Notes under the pieces: generated by a model | Told to the model about the DNA's origin: nothing | Database searches by the model: none | What the model saw: only the letters and a program-made list of their open reading frames with translations | From: Ralstonia sp. UBA689 | GTDB lineage: Bacteria > Pseudomonadota > Gammaproteobacteria > Burkholderiales > Burkholderiaceae | Length of the DNA: 64,000 bases | Reading direction: 5' to 3' | Assembly: GCF_002298975.1 (NCBI RefSeq) | Contig: NZ_DBMV01000034.1 | Span: forward strand, 4,687-68,686 | Part shown: piece by piece, positions 26,681-35,557 of the stretch | Position numbering within the stretch: position 1 is the first letter of the stretch | How the letters are laid out: each line of letters starts with the position of its first letter | Translations under genes and position numbers: made by a program

Positions 26681-27160
26681 GTGCAAAATTTGGTGAACGA
26701 AGCGCCGGCAAGCGGCGCGGGCAAGGTGGTCGGTCCGGATTCCTATCTGACGTTGCACTACCGGATCGCCCTGGAAAACGACACGGACATCGTCACCACC
26801 TTCGGCGACAAGCCCGCCACGCTGCTGCTGGGCCAGGGCCAACTGGCGCCGACGCTCGAGCAGGCGCTGTTCGGCATGCACGAGGGCGAGCGCACGACGT
26901 TCCGCCTGGCGCCCGAGAACGCATTCGGCCCGCGCAATCCGGAACTGCTGCAGCGCGTGTCACTGGCCACGCTGCGCGAGAACTCCTCGTTTGAGGAGGA
27001 CTACCAGCCGGGCGACCTCGTTGAGTTCAACGCACCAAGCGGCGGCAAATACGCTGGCGTTCTCAAGGAGATCGGTGAGACCTCCGCGCTGTTTGATTTC
27101 AACCACCCGCTGGCTGGGCAGACCATTCTGTTCGAAGTCCAGTTGATCGGCATTCTGTAA
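26681..27160 (+). CDS. slpA: FKBP-type peptidyl-prolyl isomerase, SlpA-like
   Basis: About 159 aa. An FKBP fold with an inserted IF domain, the short SlpA/SlyD architecture: SYLTLHYRIALENDTDIVTTF, ATLLLGQGQLAPTLEQALFGM and GERTTFRLAPENAFGPRNPEL. It lacks the His-rich metal tail of SlyD. The start is ambiguous among TTG 26663, TTG 26675, GTG 26681 and GTG 26693. GTG 26681 (first residues VQNLVNEAP) is chosen on family resemblance. A TACAAT box at 26643 would start transcription near 26655. It is directly coupled to ispH (TAATG), an arrangement also seen in E. coli. Confidence 0.93.
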   Translation: MQNLVNEAPASGAGKVVGPDSYLTLHYRIALENDTDIVTTFGDKPATLLLGQGQLAPTLEQALFGMHEGERTTFRLAPENAFGPRNPELLQRVSLATLRENSSFEEDYQPGDLVEFNAPSGGKYAGVLKEIGETSALFDFNHPLAGQTILFEVQLIGIL

Positions 27161-28134
27161 TGAGCACCACCGTGAACGTCCCGGTCGATCCTGTCACCCG
27201 GGCCGATGCCGAAGTCCTGCTCGCGCAGCCGCGCGGCTTCTGCGCCGGCGTCGACCGCGCCATCGAGATCGTCGAGCGCGCGCTGGAACTGTTCGGCGCA
27301 CCGATCTACGTGCGCCACGAGATCGTGCACAACGCCTATGTGGTGGGCGACCTGCGCAACAAGGGCGCGGTGTTCGTGCAGGAGTTGGACGATGTGCCGG
27401 TGGGCGGCACGGTTATCTTCAGCGCGCACGGCGTATCGCGCGCGGTGCGGGAGGCGGCGGAGGCGCGCGGCCTACGCGTGTTCGATGCAACGTGCCCGCT
27501 GGTGACCAAGGTCCATGTGGAGGTCTCGAAGATGCGCACGCTGGGCTTCGAGATCATCATGATCGGTCACAAGGGCCACCCCGAGGTGGAGGGCACCATG
27601 GGCCAGGCCGACGACGGCATGCTGCTCGTTGAATCGGTGGGCGACGTGGCGCATCTCGTGGTGAAGGACCCGACTCGGCTGGCGTACGTTACGCAGACCA
27701 CGCTGTCGGTGGACGAGACGCAGGAGATCGTGGCCGCCATCAAGGCGCGCTTTCCGGCCGTGCACGAGCCCAAGAAGCAGGACATCTGCTATGCCACGCA
27801 GAACCGTCAGGACGCCGTGAAGTTCATGGCGCCGCAGGTGGAAGTGGTGATCGTGGTCGGCAGCCCGAACAGCTCGAACTCGAACCGTCTGCGCGAACTG
27901 GCTGAAAAGCTGGGTGTGCCTGCCTATATGGTAGATACGCCCGAGCAAGTAAAGCCTGAATGGGTAGCCGGCAAGCGCCGCGTGGGCCTGACGGCGGGGG
28001 CTTCGGCGCCGGAGGAGCTGGCGCAGTCCATCGTCGACCGCCTCAAGGCGCTGGGGGCCCGCACTGTACGGCCTCTGGAGGGAATTCAGGAAAACATGTC
28101 CTTCCCCCTTCCGAGGGGGCTTCAAATCAATTGA
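27160..28134 (+). CDS. ispH: 4-hydroxy-3-methylbut-2-enyl diphosphate reductase
   Basis: Last enzyme of the methylerythritol phosphate pathway, an iron-sulfur reductase giving IPP and DMAPP. 324 aa. Three cysteine ligand regions: PRGFCAGVDRAIEI, FDATCPLVTKVH and DICYATQNRQ. The catalytic region includes MIGHKGHPEVEGTMGQ and VGSPNSSNSNRL. The start shares one base with the slpA stop. Followed by a clear terminator. Confidence 0.98.
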   Translation: MSTTVNVPVDPVTRADAEVLLAQPRGFCAGVDRAIEIVERALELFGAPIYVRHEIVHNAYVVGDLRNKGAVFVQELDDVPVGGTVIFSAHGVSRAVREAAEARGLRVFDATCPLVTKVHVEVSKMRTLGFEIIMIGHKGHPEVEGTMGQADDGMLLVESVGDVAHLVVKDPTRLAYVTQTTLSVDETQEIVAAIKARFPAVHEPKKQDICYATQNRQDAVKFMAPQVEVVIVVGSPNSSNSNRLRELAEKLGVPAYMVDTPEQVKPEWVAGKRRVGLTAGASAPEELAQSIVDRLKALGARTVRPLEGIQENMSFPLPRGLQIN

Positions 28135-28162
28135 ACCTGGTTATGTAAATACCCACTTAAAA

Positions 28163-28249
28163 GCGCACAAAAACAGTGCGCCCTAATGCGGTGCATAAAT
28201 CGCTTTTGAGAAGCCGGCGGCCACTCCCAATAGGAGTGGCCGCTTTTTT
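28163..28249 (+). terminator. Tandem hairpins ending in a strong terminator after ispH
   Basis: GCGCAC-aaaaaca-GTGCGC (28163-28181) is followed by an 11-bp perfect stem GCGGCCACTCC-caata-GGAGTGGCCGC and T6 (28217-28249). The terminator lies 83 nt after the ispH stop. The region could alternatively be the end of a short independent RNA. Confidence 0.85.
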
Positions 28250-28466
28250 GTGCATCGCAAAAACGACTTCAATGCCACCCAGTCCTTGATCTGCCGTGTG
28301 AATGGCCCGCCAAGCCGCGTAGATACGGGGTTTTCCCTGTATTGGCATGCTTCTTGATATACCCGTTCGCTATTCGCGATGGTCTGCGCGAAATCCCCTC
28401 TATTTGTGCATTGGGGAAAGCCCGTAAAACGGCGTAGTTACTGTAAAAATCGTTGTTGCGACGCGT
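28250..28466. other. AT-richer intergenic stretch upstream of livJ
   Basis: Between the ispH terminator and the livJ promoter. I see no gene, repeat or recognisable RNA here. Base composition is noticeably more AT-rich than its neighbours, as expected for an upstream regulatory region. Confidence 0.4.
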
Positions 28467-28467
28467 A

Positions 28468-28516
28468 TTGCATCCGCAAAAAAAGGGGATACAATGCGCG
28501 CGTTTCAAATTGAAAC
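28468..28516 (+). promoter_or_regulatory. livJ promoter with palindrome at the predicted start site
   Basis: TTGCAT (28468-28473), 16-bp spacer, TACAAT (28490-28495). The predicted start at about 28502 coincides with the perfect inverted repeat GTTTCAA-a-TTGAAAC (28502-28516), a plausible operator or early-transcript hairpin. Confidence 0.5.
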
Positions 28517-28586
28517 AATCGGCGCGGGGGGAGCGGCCGGGAGGCAGGACGCTCTCCTTGCTCTTGCGAGATCTAGGAGATCACTC

Positions 28587-29795
28587 ATGCAAATCAAGTT
28601 TGCCAAAGTTCTGCCGCTTGCGGCTGCCGTGGCACTCGTAGCAGCTTGCGGTAAGAACGAGGAAAAGCCCGCAGACCAAGCTGCTGCACCTGCAGCAACG
28701 TCGGCACCGGCCGCTGCTGCCGGTGGTGGCGAGACCGTCGTCAAGATCGGTCACGCTGCGCCGCTCACGGGCGGTATTGCTCACCTTGGCAAAGACAACG
28801 AAAACGGTGCACGCCTGGCCGTTGAAGAAGCCAACAAGGAAGGCCTGACCATCGACGGCAAGAAGATCAAGCTGGAGCTGGTGGGTGAAGACGACGCCGC
28901 TGACCCGAAGACCGGCACCGCCGTGGCGCAGAAGCTGGTCGACGAGCACGTGGTTGCCGTCGTCGGCCACCTGAACTCGGGCGTTTCGATCCCGGCCTCC
29001 AAGATCTACAGCGATGCAGGCATCGTGCAGATCTCGCCGTCGTCGACCAACCCCGACTACACCAAGCAAGGCTTCAAGACGACCTACCGCGTGGTTGCAA
29101 CCGACGCGCAGCAAGGTCCGGCCCTGGCGAACTACGCCGCCAAGACTCTGGGTGCCAAGAGCGTGGCGATCGTCGACGACGCCACCGCCTACGGCAAGGG
29201 CTTGGCCGATGAGTTCGAAAAGACCGCGAAGGCCGACGGCGTGAATGTGGTGGCGCGTGAAGCCACCAACGACAAGGCTACCGACTTCAAGGCCATTCTG
29301 ACCAAGATCAAGGGCAAGAAGCCGGACGTGATCATGTACGGCGGCATGGACGCCACCGGTGGTCCGTTCGCCAAGCAAGCCAAGGAACTGGGCATCACGG
29401 CCAAGATCGTCGGCGGCGACGGCGTGTGTACCGACAAGGTGGCTGAACTGGCCGGCGACGCTATCGACAACATCATCTGCTCGGAGGCGGGCCTGGCGTT
29501 GTCGAAGATGGAGAAGGGCGCAGACTTCGAGAAGAAGTATCAAGCGCGCTTCAACACGCCGGTGCAGATCTACGCACCGTTCACGTATGACGCCGTCAAC
29601 GTGATCATCGACGCGATGAAGCGTGCCAATTCGACCGATCCGGCCAAGATCCTGGCTGCCATGCCGGCAACCAACTATCACGGCGTGATCGGCAACATCG
29701 CGTTCGACGAGAAGGGTGACCTGAAGGAAGGTTCGATCACCCTGTACAACTACAAGGACAAGAAGAAGACCGTTCTTGACGTTGTGAAGATGTAA
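28587..29795 (+). CDS. livJ: Branched-chain amino acid ABC transporter substrate-binding lipoprotein
   Basis: 402 aa periplasmic binding protein of the Leu/Ile/Val (LIVAT) family. Signal peptide with lipobox ALVAACGK (Cys about residue 21), then an Ala-rich linker. The type I binding fold begins VVKIGHAAPLTGGIAHLGKD and includes VVGHLNSGVSIPASKIY and SPSSTNPDYT. The start at 28587 has TAGGAGA upstream. The longer open frame has no signal peptide. It heads a livJ-H-M-G-F cluster but is separated from livH by a terminator, so binding protein is probably made in excess over permease. Substrate range is inferred from context. Confidence 0.94.
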   Translation: MQIKFAKVLPLAAAVALVAACGKNEEKPADQAAAPAATSAPAAAAGGGETVVKIGHAAPLTGGIAHLGKDNENGARLAVEEANKEGLTIDGKKIKLELVGEDDAADPKTGTAVAQKLVDEHVVAVVGHLNSGVSIPASKIYSDAGIVQISPSSTNPDYTKQGFKTTYRVVATDAQQGPALANYAAKTLGAKSVAIVDDATAYGKGLADEFEKTAKADGVNVVAREATNDKATDFKAILTKIKGKKPDVIMYGGMDATGGPFAKQAKELGITAKIVGGDGVCTDKVAELAGDAIDNIICSEAGLALSKMEKGADFEKKYQARFNTPVQIYAPFTYDAVNVIIDAMKRANSTDPAKILAAMPATNYHGVIGNIAFDEKGDLKEGSITLYNYKDKKKTVLDVVKM

Positions 29796-29817
29796 TCGAA
29801 GGGTTATCGCCCTTGGA

Positions 29818-29852
29818 AACGGCACCGCGCCTACCCTTGCGGTGCCGTTTTT
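29818..29852 (+). terminator. Intrinsic terminator between livJ and livH
   Basis: AACGGCACCGC-gcctaccctt-GCGGTGCCGTT with T6, 23 nt after the livJ stop. It would attenuate read-through into the permease genes. Confidence 0.85.
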
Positions 29853-30005
29853 TATAGCCTCGCCATACAAACAAGGCCCTCACCATGGGCGCGTCGGCAG
29901 GCCGCTTACCAGCAACCTCACCTTACCCATCCGATTGATCGCATACCTTGCGGGCGCGTCATCCCGTCGCCTACAACAGAGCAAGGCATAGCAGGAGCTG
30001 TTCTC

Positions 30006-30941
30006 ATGGATATCTTTATCCAGCAGATCGTGAACGGTCTGGTGCTCGGCAGCATTTACGCGCTGATCGCACTTGGCTACACCATGGTCTACGGTATTCT
30101 CGGCATCATCAACTTCGCCCATGGCGACGTCCTGATGATTGGCGCAATGTCCGCGCTGACCGCCATCAACTTCCTCCAGAAGTTCTTCCCCAACCTGCCT
30201 GACTGGATCACCCTGGTTCTGGCGCTGCTGTTTGCGATGCCGGTGTGCGCCGTCGTCGCCTACACCATCGAACGGGTCGCCTACCGGCCGCTGCGCAACG
30301 CGCCGCGCCTGGCGCCGCTGATCACTGCCATCGGCGTGTCGATCGTGCTGCAGACCCTGGCGATGATGATCTGGTCGCGTAACCCGCTGAGCTTCCCGGA
30401 GCTCTTGCCTTCGAATCCGATCGACATCGGCTCCACGGGCGCGACCATCACCGGCAAGGAAATCGTCATCATCGTAGTGTCGATCTTGACGATGATCGGG
30501 CTCACGCTGTTGGTCAACCGCACCAAGCTCGGCCGTGCCATGCGCGCTACCGCCGAGAACCAGCGTGTGGCAGGCCTGATGGGCGTGAACCCCAACTTCG
30601 TGATCTCCGCCACCTTCATGATCGGTGCTGCCATGGCAGCGATCGCGGGCGTGATGATGGCGACCAACTATGGCAATGCCCACTTCTACATGGGCTTCAT
30701 CCCCGGCCTGAAGGCGTTTACCGCCGCGGTGCTGGGCGGCATCGGCAACCTGGCGGGCGCCATGGTGGGCGGCATGCTGCTGGGCCTGATCGAAGCCCTG
30801 GGTGCCGGCTATATCGGTGATCTGACTGGCGGTGTGTTCGGTTCGAACTACCAGGATGTGTTCGCGTTCGTCGTGCTGATCTGCGTGCTGCTGTTCCGGC
30901 CGTCGGGGATCATGGGCGAACGTGTTGCGGACCGTGCATAA
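30006..30941 (+). CDS. livH: Branched-chain amino acid ABC transporter permease LivH
   Basis: 311 aa inner-membrane permease with about eight hydrophobic segments. Family landmarks are FIQQIVNGLVLGSIYALIA, GYTMVYGILGIINFAHGDVLMIG and RATAENQRVAGLMGVN (EAA-like cytoplasmic loop contacting the ATPase). It has an AGGAG-type ribosome site. The gap to livM is 13 bases. Confidence 0.96.
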   Translation: MDIFIQQIVNGLVLGSIYALIALGYTMVYGILGIINFAHGDVLMIGAMSALTAINFLQKFFPNLPDWITLVLALLFAMPVCAVVAYTIERVAYRPLRNAPRLAPLITAIGVSIVLQTLAMMIWSRNPLSFPELLPSNPIDIGSTGATITGKEIVIIVVSILTMIGLTLLVNRTKLGRAMRATAENQRVAGLMGVNPNFVISATFMIGAAMAAIAGVMMATNYGNAHFYMGFIPGLKAFTAAVLGGIGNLAGAMVGGMLLGLIEALGAGYIGDLTGGVFGSNYQDVFAFVVLICVLLFRPSGIMGERVADRA

Positions 30942-30954
30942 GAAGGGGAGCGCC

Positions 30955-32091
30955 ATGACAGAAACTGCAACCGAATTCAAGGCGCCGAAGAAGACGCGTG
31001 CTGCGCTTTACGGCTTCCTGATCCTCGCCCTGTTTGCACCGTTCATCGTCGGTGCCGCGGGCGGCAACTACTGGGTGCGCGTGCTGGACTTCGCGCTGCT
31101 GTACATCATGCTGGCCCTGGGCCTGAACATCGTGGTGGGCTTTGCTGGCCTGCTCGACTTGGGCTATATCGCGTTCTACGCGGTGGGGGCGTACATGATG
31201 GCGCTGCTGGGCTCGCCGCACCTGACCAACCAGTTCGAGTGGATCCATCAGTTGTTCCCCAACGGGCTGCATCTGCTGATCTGGTGGGTGATCCCGCTGG
31301 GCGCGGGGCTGGCGGCGACGTTCGGCATCCTGCTGGGCGCTCCGACGCTCAAGCTGCGCGGCGACTACCTCGCCATCGTGACGCTGGGCTTCGGTGAGAT
31401 CATCCGCATCTTCATGAACAACCTCGACCGCCCGGTGAACATCACCAACGGTCCGAAGGGCATCAACCTGATCGAGCCGGTACGGATCTTCGGGTTCGAC
31501 TTTTCGAAACGGCACGAATTCTTCGGCATCCGCTTCGAGTCGGTCCATATGTATTACTACCTGTTCGTTGCGCTGGCCGCGATCATCATCATCGTGTGCC
31601 TGCGACTGCAGAACTCGCGTATCGGTCGTGCCTGGGTTGCCATCCGTGAAGACGAAATCGCCGCCAAGGCGATGGGCATCAACACGCGCAACATCAAGCT
31701 GCTGGCGTTTGCCATGGGTGCGTCGTTCGGCGGCGTCTCGGGGGCGATGTTCGCGTCGTTCCAGGGCTTCGTGTCGCCGGAATCGTTCGTGCTGTGGGAG
31801 TCGATCTACATCCTGGCCATCGTGGTGCTGGGCGGCATGGGGCATATCCCGGGCGTGATCCTGGGCGGCATCCTGCTGGTGGGCTTCCAGGAGTTGCTGC
31901 GTGCGCTGGCCGAGCCGATCCAGAACAAGCTGTTCGGCCATGTGATTGTGGAAGCGGAAGTGCTGCGTCAGTTGCTGTTCGGCCTGGCGATGGTGGGGGT
32001 GATGCTGTATCGCCCTGCGGGCCTGTGGCCCTCGCCGCGCAAGGAAGACCGTCCGCAGAAGGCGCGGGTCGGTGGTTTGTCCCGCATCTGA
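30955..32091 (+). CDS. livM: Branched-chain amino acid ABC transporter permease LivM
   Basis: 378 aa permease partner of LivH. Hydrophobic segments, LGLNIVVGFAGLLDLGYIAF, the long periplasmic/cytoplasmic insertion KLRGDYLAIVTLGFGEIIRI, and the EAA-like VAIREDEIAAKAMGIN. The start at 30955 is preceded by AAGGGGAG. The upstream in-frame extension overlaps livH and is not credible. Confidence 0.96.
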   Translation: MTETATEFKAPKKTRAALYGFLILALFAPFIVGAAGGNYWVRVLDFALLYIMLALGLNIVVGFAGLLDLGYIAFYAVGAYMMALLGSPHLTNQFEWIHQLFPNGLHLLIWWVIPLGAGLAATFGILLGAPTLKLRGDYLAIVTLGFGEIIRIFMNNLDRPVNITNGPKGINLIEPVRIFGFDFSKRHEFFGIRFESVHMYYYLFVALAAIIIIVCLRLQNSRIGRAWVAIREDEIAAKAMGINTRNIKLLAFAMGASFGGVSGAMFASFQGFVSPESFVLWESIYILAIVVLGGMGHIPGVILGGILLVGFQELLRALAEPIQNKLFGHVIVEAEVLRQLLFGLAMVGVMLYRPAGLWPSPRKEDRPQKARVGGLSRI

Positions 32092-32104
32092 TGGAGGCAC
32101 GCAC

Positions 32105-32881
32105 ATGAGCAATAACAACGTCCTCCTCTCGATCCGAGGAGTTCAAAAGCGTTTTGGCGGCCTGCAGGCGCTGTCCGACGTGAGCCTGGAAATCCGGGAA
32201 GGTGAGATCTACGGTTTGATCGGCCCGAACGGCGCCGGCAAGACCACGTTCTTCAACGTCATCACCGGCCTGTACACGCCCGATGCCGGCGAGTTCGTAC
32301 TGGGTGGCACACCGTACCAGCCGACCGCCGTGCACGAAGTGGCCAAGGCCGGCATTGCGCGCACGTTCCAGAACATCCGCCTGTTTGGCGACATGACCGC
32401 GGCGGAAAACGTCATGGTCGGCCGCCACGTGCGCACCAAGGCCGGCCTGATCGGCGCGGTGTTCCGCACCAAGGCTGCACGCGAAGAAGAGCAGTCCATC
32501 GAAGATTGGGCGCACGACCTGCTGGAGTACGTCGGTATCGGCAAGTACGCCAACTACACGGCGCGCAACCTGTCGTATGGCCACCAGCGCCGTCTGGAAA
32601 TCGCTCGCGCCCTGGCCACGCAGCCCAAGCTGCTGGCCCTGGACGAACCGGCCGCCGGCATGAACGCCACCGAAAAGGTCGAACTTCGTGGCCTGCTCGA
32701 CAAGATCCGTTCTGACGGCAAGACCATCCTGCTCATCGAGCACGATGTGAAGCTGGTGATGGGTCTGTGCAACCGCCTGACCGTGCTCGACTACGGCAAG
32801 GTCATCGCGCAGGGCTTGCCGCACGAAGTGCAGAGCAACCCGGCCGTGATCGAGGCCTACCTCGGCGCAGCCGCGCATTGA
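32105..32881 (+). CDS. livG: Branched-chain amino acid ABC transporter ATPase LivG
   Basis: 258 aa ATP-binding subunit. Walker A GPNGAGKTT, signature LSYGHQRRLEIARAL (divergent from LSGGQ but normal for LivG), Walker B LLALDEPAAGMN and switch His in LLIEHDVKLV. Conserved LivG insertion TFQNIRLFGDMTAAENVMVG. The start at 32105 follows livM by 13 bases. Confidence 0.97.
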   Translation: MSNNNVLLSIRGVQKRFGGLQALSDVSLEIREGEIYGLIGPNGAGKTTFFNVITGLYTPDAGEFVLGGTPYQPTAVHEVAKAGIARTFQNIRLFGDMTAAENVMVGRHVRTKAGLIGAVFRTKAAREEEQSIEDWAHDLLEYVGIGKYANYTARNLSYGHQRRLEIARALATQPKLLALDEPAAGMNATEKVELRGLLDKIRSDGKTILLIEHDVKLVMGLCNRLTVLDYGKVIAQGLPHEVQSNPAVIEAYLGAAAH

Positions 32882-32906
32882 TTAGCCCGCCGGAAAAGGA
32901 ATACGG

Positions 32907-33623
32907 ATGAAACCGACGATGTTGAAAATTTCCGGGCTGAAGGTTGCGTACGGCGGCATTCAGGCGGTCAAGGGTGTGGATCTTGAGATCCGCGAAGGTG
33001 AACTGGTGACGCTCATCGGTGCCAACGGCGCCGGCAAGACGACCACCATGAAGGCGATCACCGGCCTGCAGCACTGGGCTGGCGGCGACGTGGAGTACCT
33101 GGGCAAGTCCATCAAGGGCGTGCCGAGCTACAACCTGCTCAAGCAGGGGCTGGCGATGGTGCCGGAAGGTCGCGGCGTGTTCGCGCGCATGACCATTGTC
33201 GAGAACCTGCAGATGGGCGCCTTCACACGCAACGACGAGGCCAACATCAAGGCCGACATCGACCGCATGTTTGGCATCTTCCCGCGTCTGAAGGAGCGGG
33301 CCAACCAGTTGGCCGGCACGATGTCGGGCGGCGAGCAGCAGATGCTGGCCATGGCGCGCGCGCTGATGAGCCAGCCTAAGCTGTTGCTGCTGGACGAACC
33401 GTCGATGGGCCTCTCGCCGATCATGGTGGAGAAGATCTTCGAGGTCGTGCGTGACATCTCGGCGCAGGGCGTGACCGTGCTGCTCGTTGAGCAGAACGCG
33501 CGCCTGGCACTGCAGGCGGCACACCGCGGCTACGTGATGGAGTCCGGTCTCATCACCATGAGCGGCGACGCCAAGCAGATGCTCGATGACCCGAAGGTGC
33601 GGGCCGCTTACCTGGGCGAATAA
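32907..33623 (+). CDS. livF: Branched-chain amino acid ABC transporter ATPase LivF
   Basis: 238 aa ATP-binding subunit. Walker A GANGAGKTT, signature MSGGEQQMLAMARAL, Walker B LLLLDEPSMGLSP and switch region VLLVEQNARLAL, all LivF-typical (PEGRGVFARMTIVENL also present). Last gene of livHMGF, ended by the terminator at 33653-33683. Confidence 0.97.
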   Translation: MKPTMLKISGLKVAYGGIQAVKGVDLEIREGELVTLIGANGAGKTTTMKAITGLQHWAGGDVEYLGKSIKGVPSYNLLKQGLAMVPEGRGVFARMTIVENLQMGAFTRNDEANIKADIDRMFGIFPRLKERANQLAGTMSGGEQQMLAMARALMSQPKLLLLDEPSMGLSPIMVEKIFEVVRDISAQGVTVLLVEQNARLALQAAHRGYVMESGLITMSGDAKQMLDDPKVRAAYLGE

Positions 33624-33652
33624 GCGCTACCGAGCGTTTCCAAGCGTTACGG

Positions 33653-33683
33653 AAAAGCCTCGCAATTGCGAGGCTTTTTCTTT
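33653..33683 (+). terminator. Intrinsic terminator after livF
   Basis: AAAGCCTCGCAATTGCGAGGCTTT followed by TTCTTT. The stem is fully palindromic, so it may also act on the convergent acetyltransferase transcript. Confidence 0.85.
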
Positions 33684-33690
33684 GGGGGCG

Positions 33691-34167
33691 TCAGAGCGAG
33701 GCGGCCTGGTACAGGTTGGCCCGATGCAGTTGCATGAAACCGCTGCCGCCGGGCACGTCGGTAAAGCCATGCTTGCGATAGAGCCAGTCGGCGCCCGTGG
33801 TGACCAGCACCGTGCGGCGCAGGCCTTGCAGCTCAGGATGCTCGCGCAGGAAATGCATCAGTGCGTGCGAGACGCCCTTGCCGCGCCATTCTGGCAGCAC
33901 GAACACATCGCACAGATATGCAAACGTGGCGCGGTCGGTGACGACGCGCGCGAAGCCCACGAGGTCGCCGTGCGACCCGTCATCATTCAGTTGGTAGGCG
34001 GCGAAGGCGAGCGAGTTGACGATCGATCGGTCGAACACCGCGCGGGGCAGGCCGCGCGCCCAGTGCGTCTCCTGCGACAGGAAGCCGTAGATCTGGTCCA
34101 GCGGGAGCCACGCAGGATCGTCGGACAAAACGATCCCCGTGGCCGGAACAAAATGCGTTGCGGCCAT
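33691..34167 (-). CDS. GNAT-family N-acetyltransferase
   Basis: 158 aa acetyltransferase. The acetyl-CoA site motif is around CDVFVLPEWRGKGVSHALMHFL, with the C-terminal TTGADWLYRKHGFTDV. The start at 34167 (MAATHFVPATG) is chosen because the protein aligns with a standard-length GNAT domain from there. The open frame extending right to 34578 overlaps argD and is a shadow. It lies 83 bases downstream of argD on the same strand, so it may be co-transcribed. Substrate unknown. Confidence 0.88.
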   Translation of the reverse strand: MAATHFVPATGIVLSDDPAWLPLDQIYGFLSQETHWARGLPRAVFDRSIVNSLAFAAYQLNDDGSHGDLVGFARVVTDRATFAYLCDVFVLPEWRGKGVSHALMHFLREHPELQGLRRTVLVTTGADWLYRKHGFTDVPGGSGFMQLHRANLYQAASL

Positions 34168-34250
34168 GGCAAACCTCAGGGTGTGGGAACAGCGGTGAAG
34201 CCGAGGAGGGCGGCGCACAGCGCGCCCCCCCGGGGGCGATACGTTGAAGC

Positions 34251-35438
34251 TTAGGCGTGTGCCTTGAGCAGGGTGCGCAGCATGCCGATCATCGTGTCGA
34301 TTTCTTCGGTCGTCACGTTGAGCGCTGGCATGAAGCGCAGGATGTTCGGGCGCGGCGCGTTGAGCAGCAAGCCTGTCGGGTTCATCTCGCGTGCGGCTTC
34401 GACCAACTGCCCGCCGATGTCCTTGCCGAGCAGCAGGGCACGCAGCAGGCCCTCGCCGCGCTCGCCGGCCAGGCCGAATTCTTCCGACAGCTTGAGCAGT
34501 TGCGCGCGCAGGTAGGCGCCGCGTTCCTGCACGCCGGCCAGGAAGCCCGGGGCCAGCAGTTGCTCGATCACCGAGCAACCGACGGCCGTCATCAGCGGGT
34601 TACCGTTGTAGGTGCCGCCCTGGTCGCCGGCCTCGAAGCTGGCGACTTCATCCGTGCACAGCAGGGCCGACAGCGGTACGCCGCCGCCGATGCCTTTGCC
34701 CAGCGTCATGATGTCCGGCTCGATGTTGGAGAGCTGATAGGCGAAGAGGGTGCCGCAGCGCCCACAGCCGGCCTGCACTTCATCAACGATCAGCAGGATC
34801 TTGTGCTTCTTGGTCAGGGCGCGCAGTTGCTGCATGAATTCCGGCGTGGCCGGCAGCACGCCGCCTTCGCCCTGCACCGGCTCGAGCATCACGCCGACAG
34901 TCTCGTCGGTGATGAGCGCCTCCACCGAAGCAATATCGTTCAGGATGGCCTTCGGGAAGCCCGGCACCTGCGGCGCGAAGATGGTGTCCCAGCCGGCCTT
35001 GCCCGACGCGCTCATGGTGGCGAGCGTGCGGCCGTGGAAACTGTGGTCGAAGGTGATGATCTGGAAGGCGCCGTTCTTATGCTTCTTGCCCCACTTGCGG
35101 GCGAGCTTGATGGCACCTTCGTTGGCTTCGGCGCCGCTGTTGGCGAAGAACACCTTGTCGAAGCAGCTGTGCGCTGTCAGCAGACCGGCCAGCTTGGCCA
35201 TCGGCTCGTTGTAGAAGGCCGGGCTCGGGTTGATGAGCTTCTTCGCTTGCGCGTTGAGCGCGGCGATCATGCCGTCGTTGGAGTGGCCGAGGCAGTTGAC
35301 GGCCCAGCCCTGCACGAAGTCCAGGTATCGCTTGCCGTTGTGGTCCGTCAGCCACGAGCCCTTGCCTTCGGTGAAGACGATCTCGGGCCGGTTGGTGATG
35401 TACATCAGGGACTGGACGGGGTAGTCAGCAAACGCCAT
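34251..35438 (-). CDS. argD: Acetylornithine aminotransferase
   Basis: PLP-dependent class III transaminase converting N-acetylglutamate semialdehyde to N-acetylornithine in arginine synthesis (it may also act in lysine synthesis). 395 aa. Landmarks are FANSGAEANEGAIKLARKW, HSFHGRTLATMSAS, EPVQGEGGVLPA, PLP-pyridine Asp in LLIVDEVQAGCGRCG and Schiff-base Lys in TLGKGIGGGVPLSA. ArgD and AstC/AptA-type enzymes are hard to separate by sequence. The arginine-codon leader upstream argues for a biosynthetic role. Start at 35438 with ribosome site GGAGC. No other arg gene is in the window. Confidence 0.88.
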   Translation of the reverse strand: MAFADYPVQSLMYITNRPEIVFTEGKGSWLTDHNGKRYLDFVQGWAVNCLGHSNDGMIAALNAQAKKLINPSPAFYNEPMAKLAGLLTAHSCFDKVFFANSGAEANEGAIKLARKWGKKHKNGAFQIITFDHSFHGRTLATMSASGKAGWDTIFAPQVPGFPKAILNDIASVEALITDETVGVMLEPVQGEGGVLPATPEFMQQLRALTKKHKILLIVDEVQAGCGRCGTLFAYQLSNIEPDIMTLGKGIGGGVPLSALLCTDEVASFEAGDQGGTYNGNPLMTAVGCSVIEQLLAPGFLAGVQERGAYLRAQLLKLSEEFGLAGERGEGLLRALLLGKDIGGQLVEAAREMNPTGLLLNAPRPNILRFMPALNVTTEEIDTMIGMLRTLLKAHA

Positions 35439-35496
35439 GGCAGGAGCTCCAGAAAAAGGCGGCAGGAAGATGAAGAAACGCTGTTGGAAAAAGACA

Positions 35497-35524
35497 AAGG
35501 CCACGGGGGGTGCCCCGTGGCCTT
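35497..35524 (-). promoter_or_regulatory. Candidate attenuator terminator in the argD leader
   Basis: On the minus strand AAGGCCACGGGG-cacc-CCCCGTGGCCTT, a perfect 12-bp stem with a 4-nt loop, is followed by TGTCTTTTT. It lies between the predicted argD promoter and the argD start, 33 nt after the stop of an arginine-rich leader ORF and about 58 nt before the argD ATG. It could also simply end the upstream reductase transcript. Confidence 0.7.
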
Positions 35525-35557
35525 GTGATCGTCGAATCCTGTGAACCCGATATGCAA

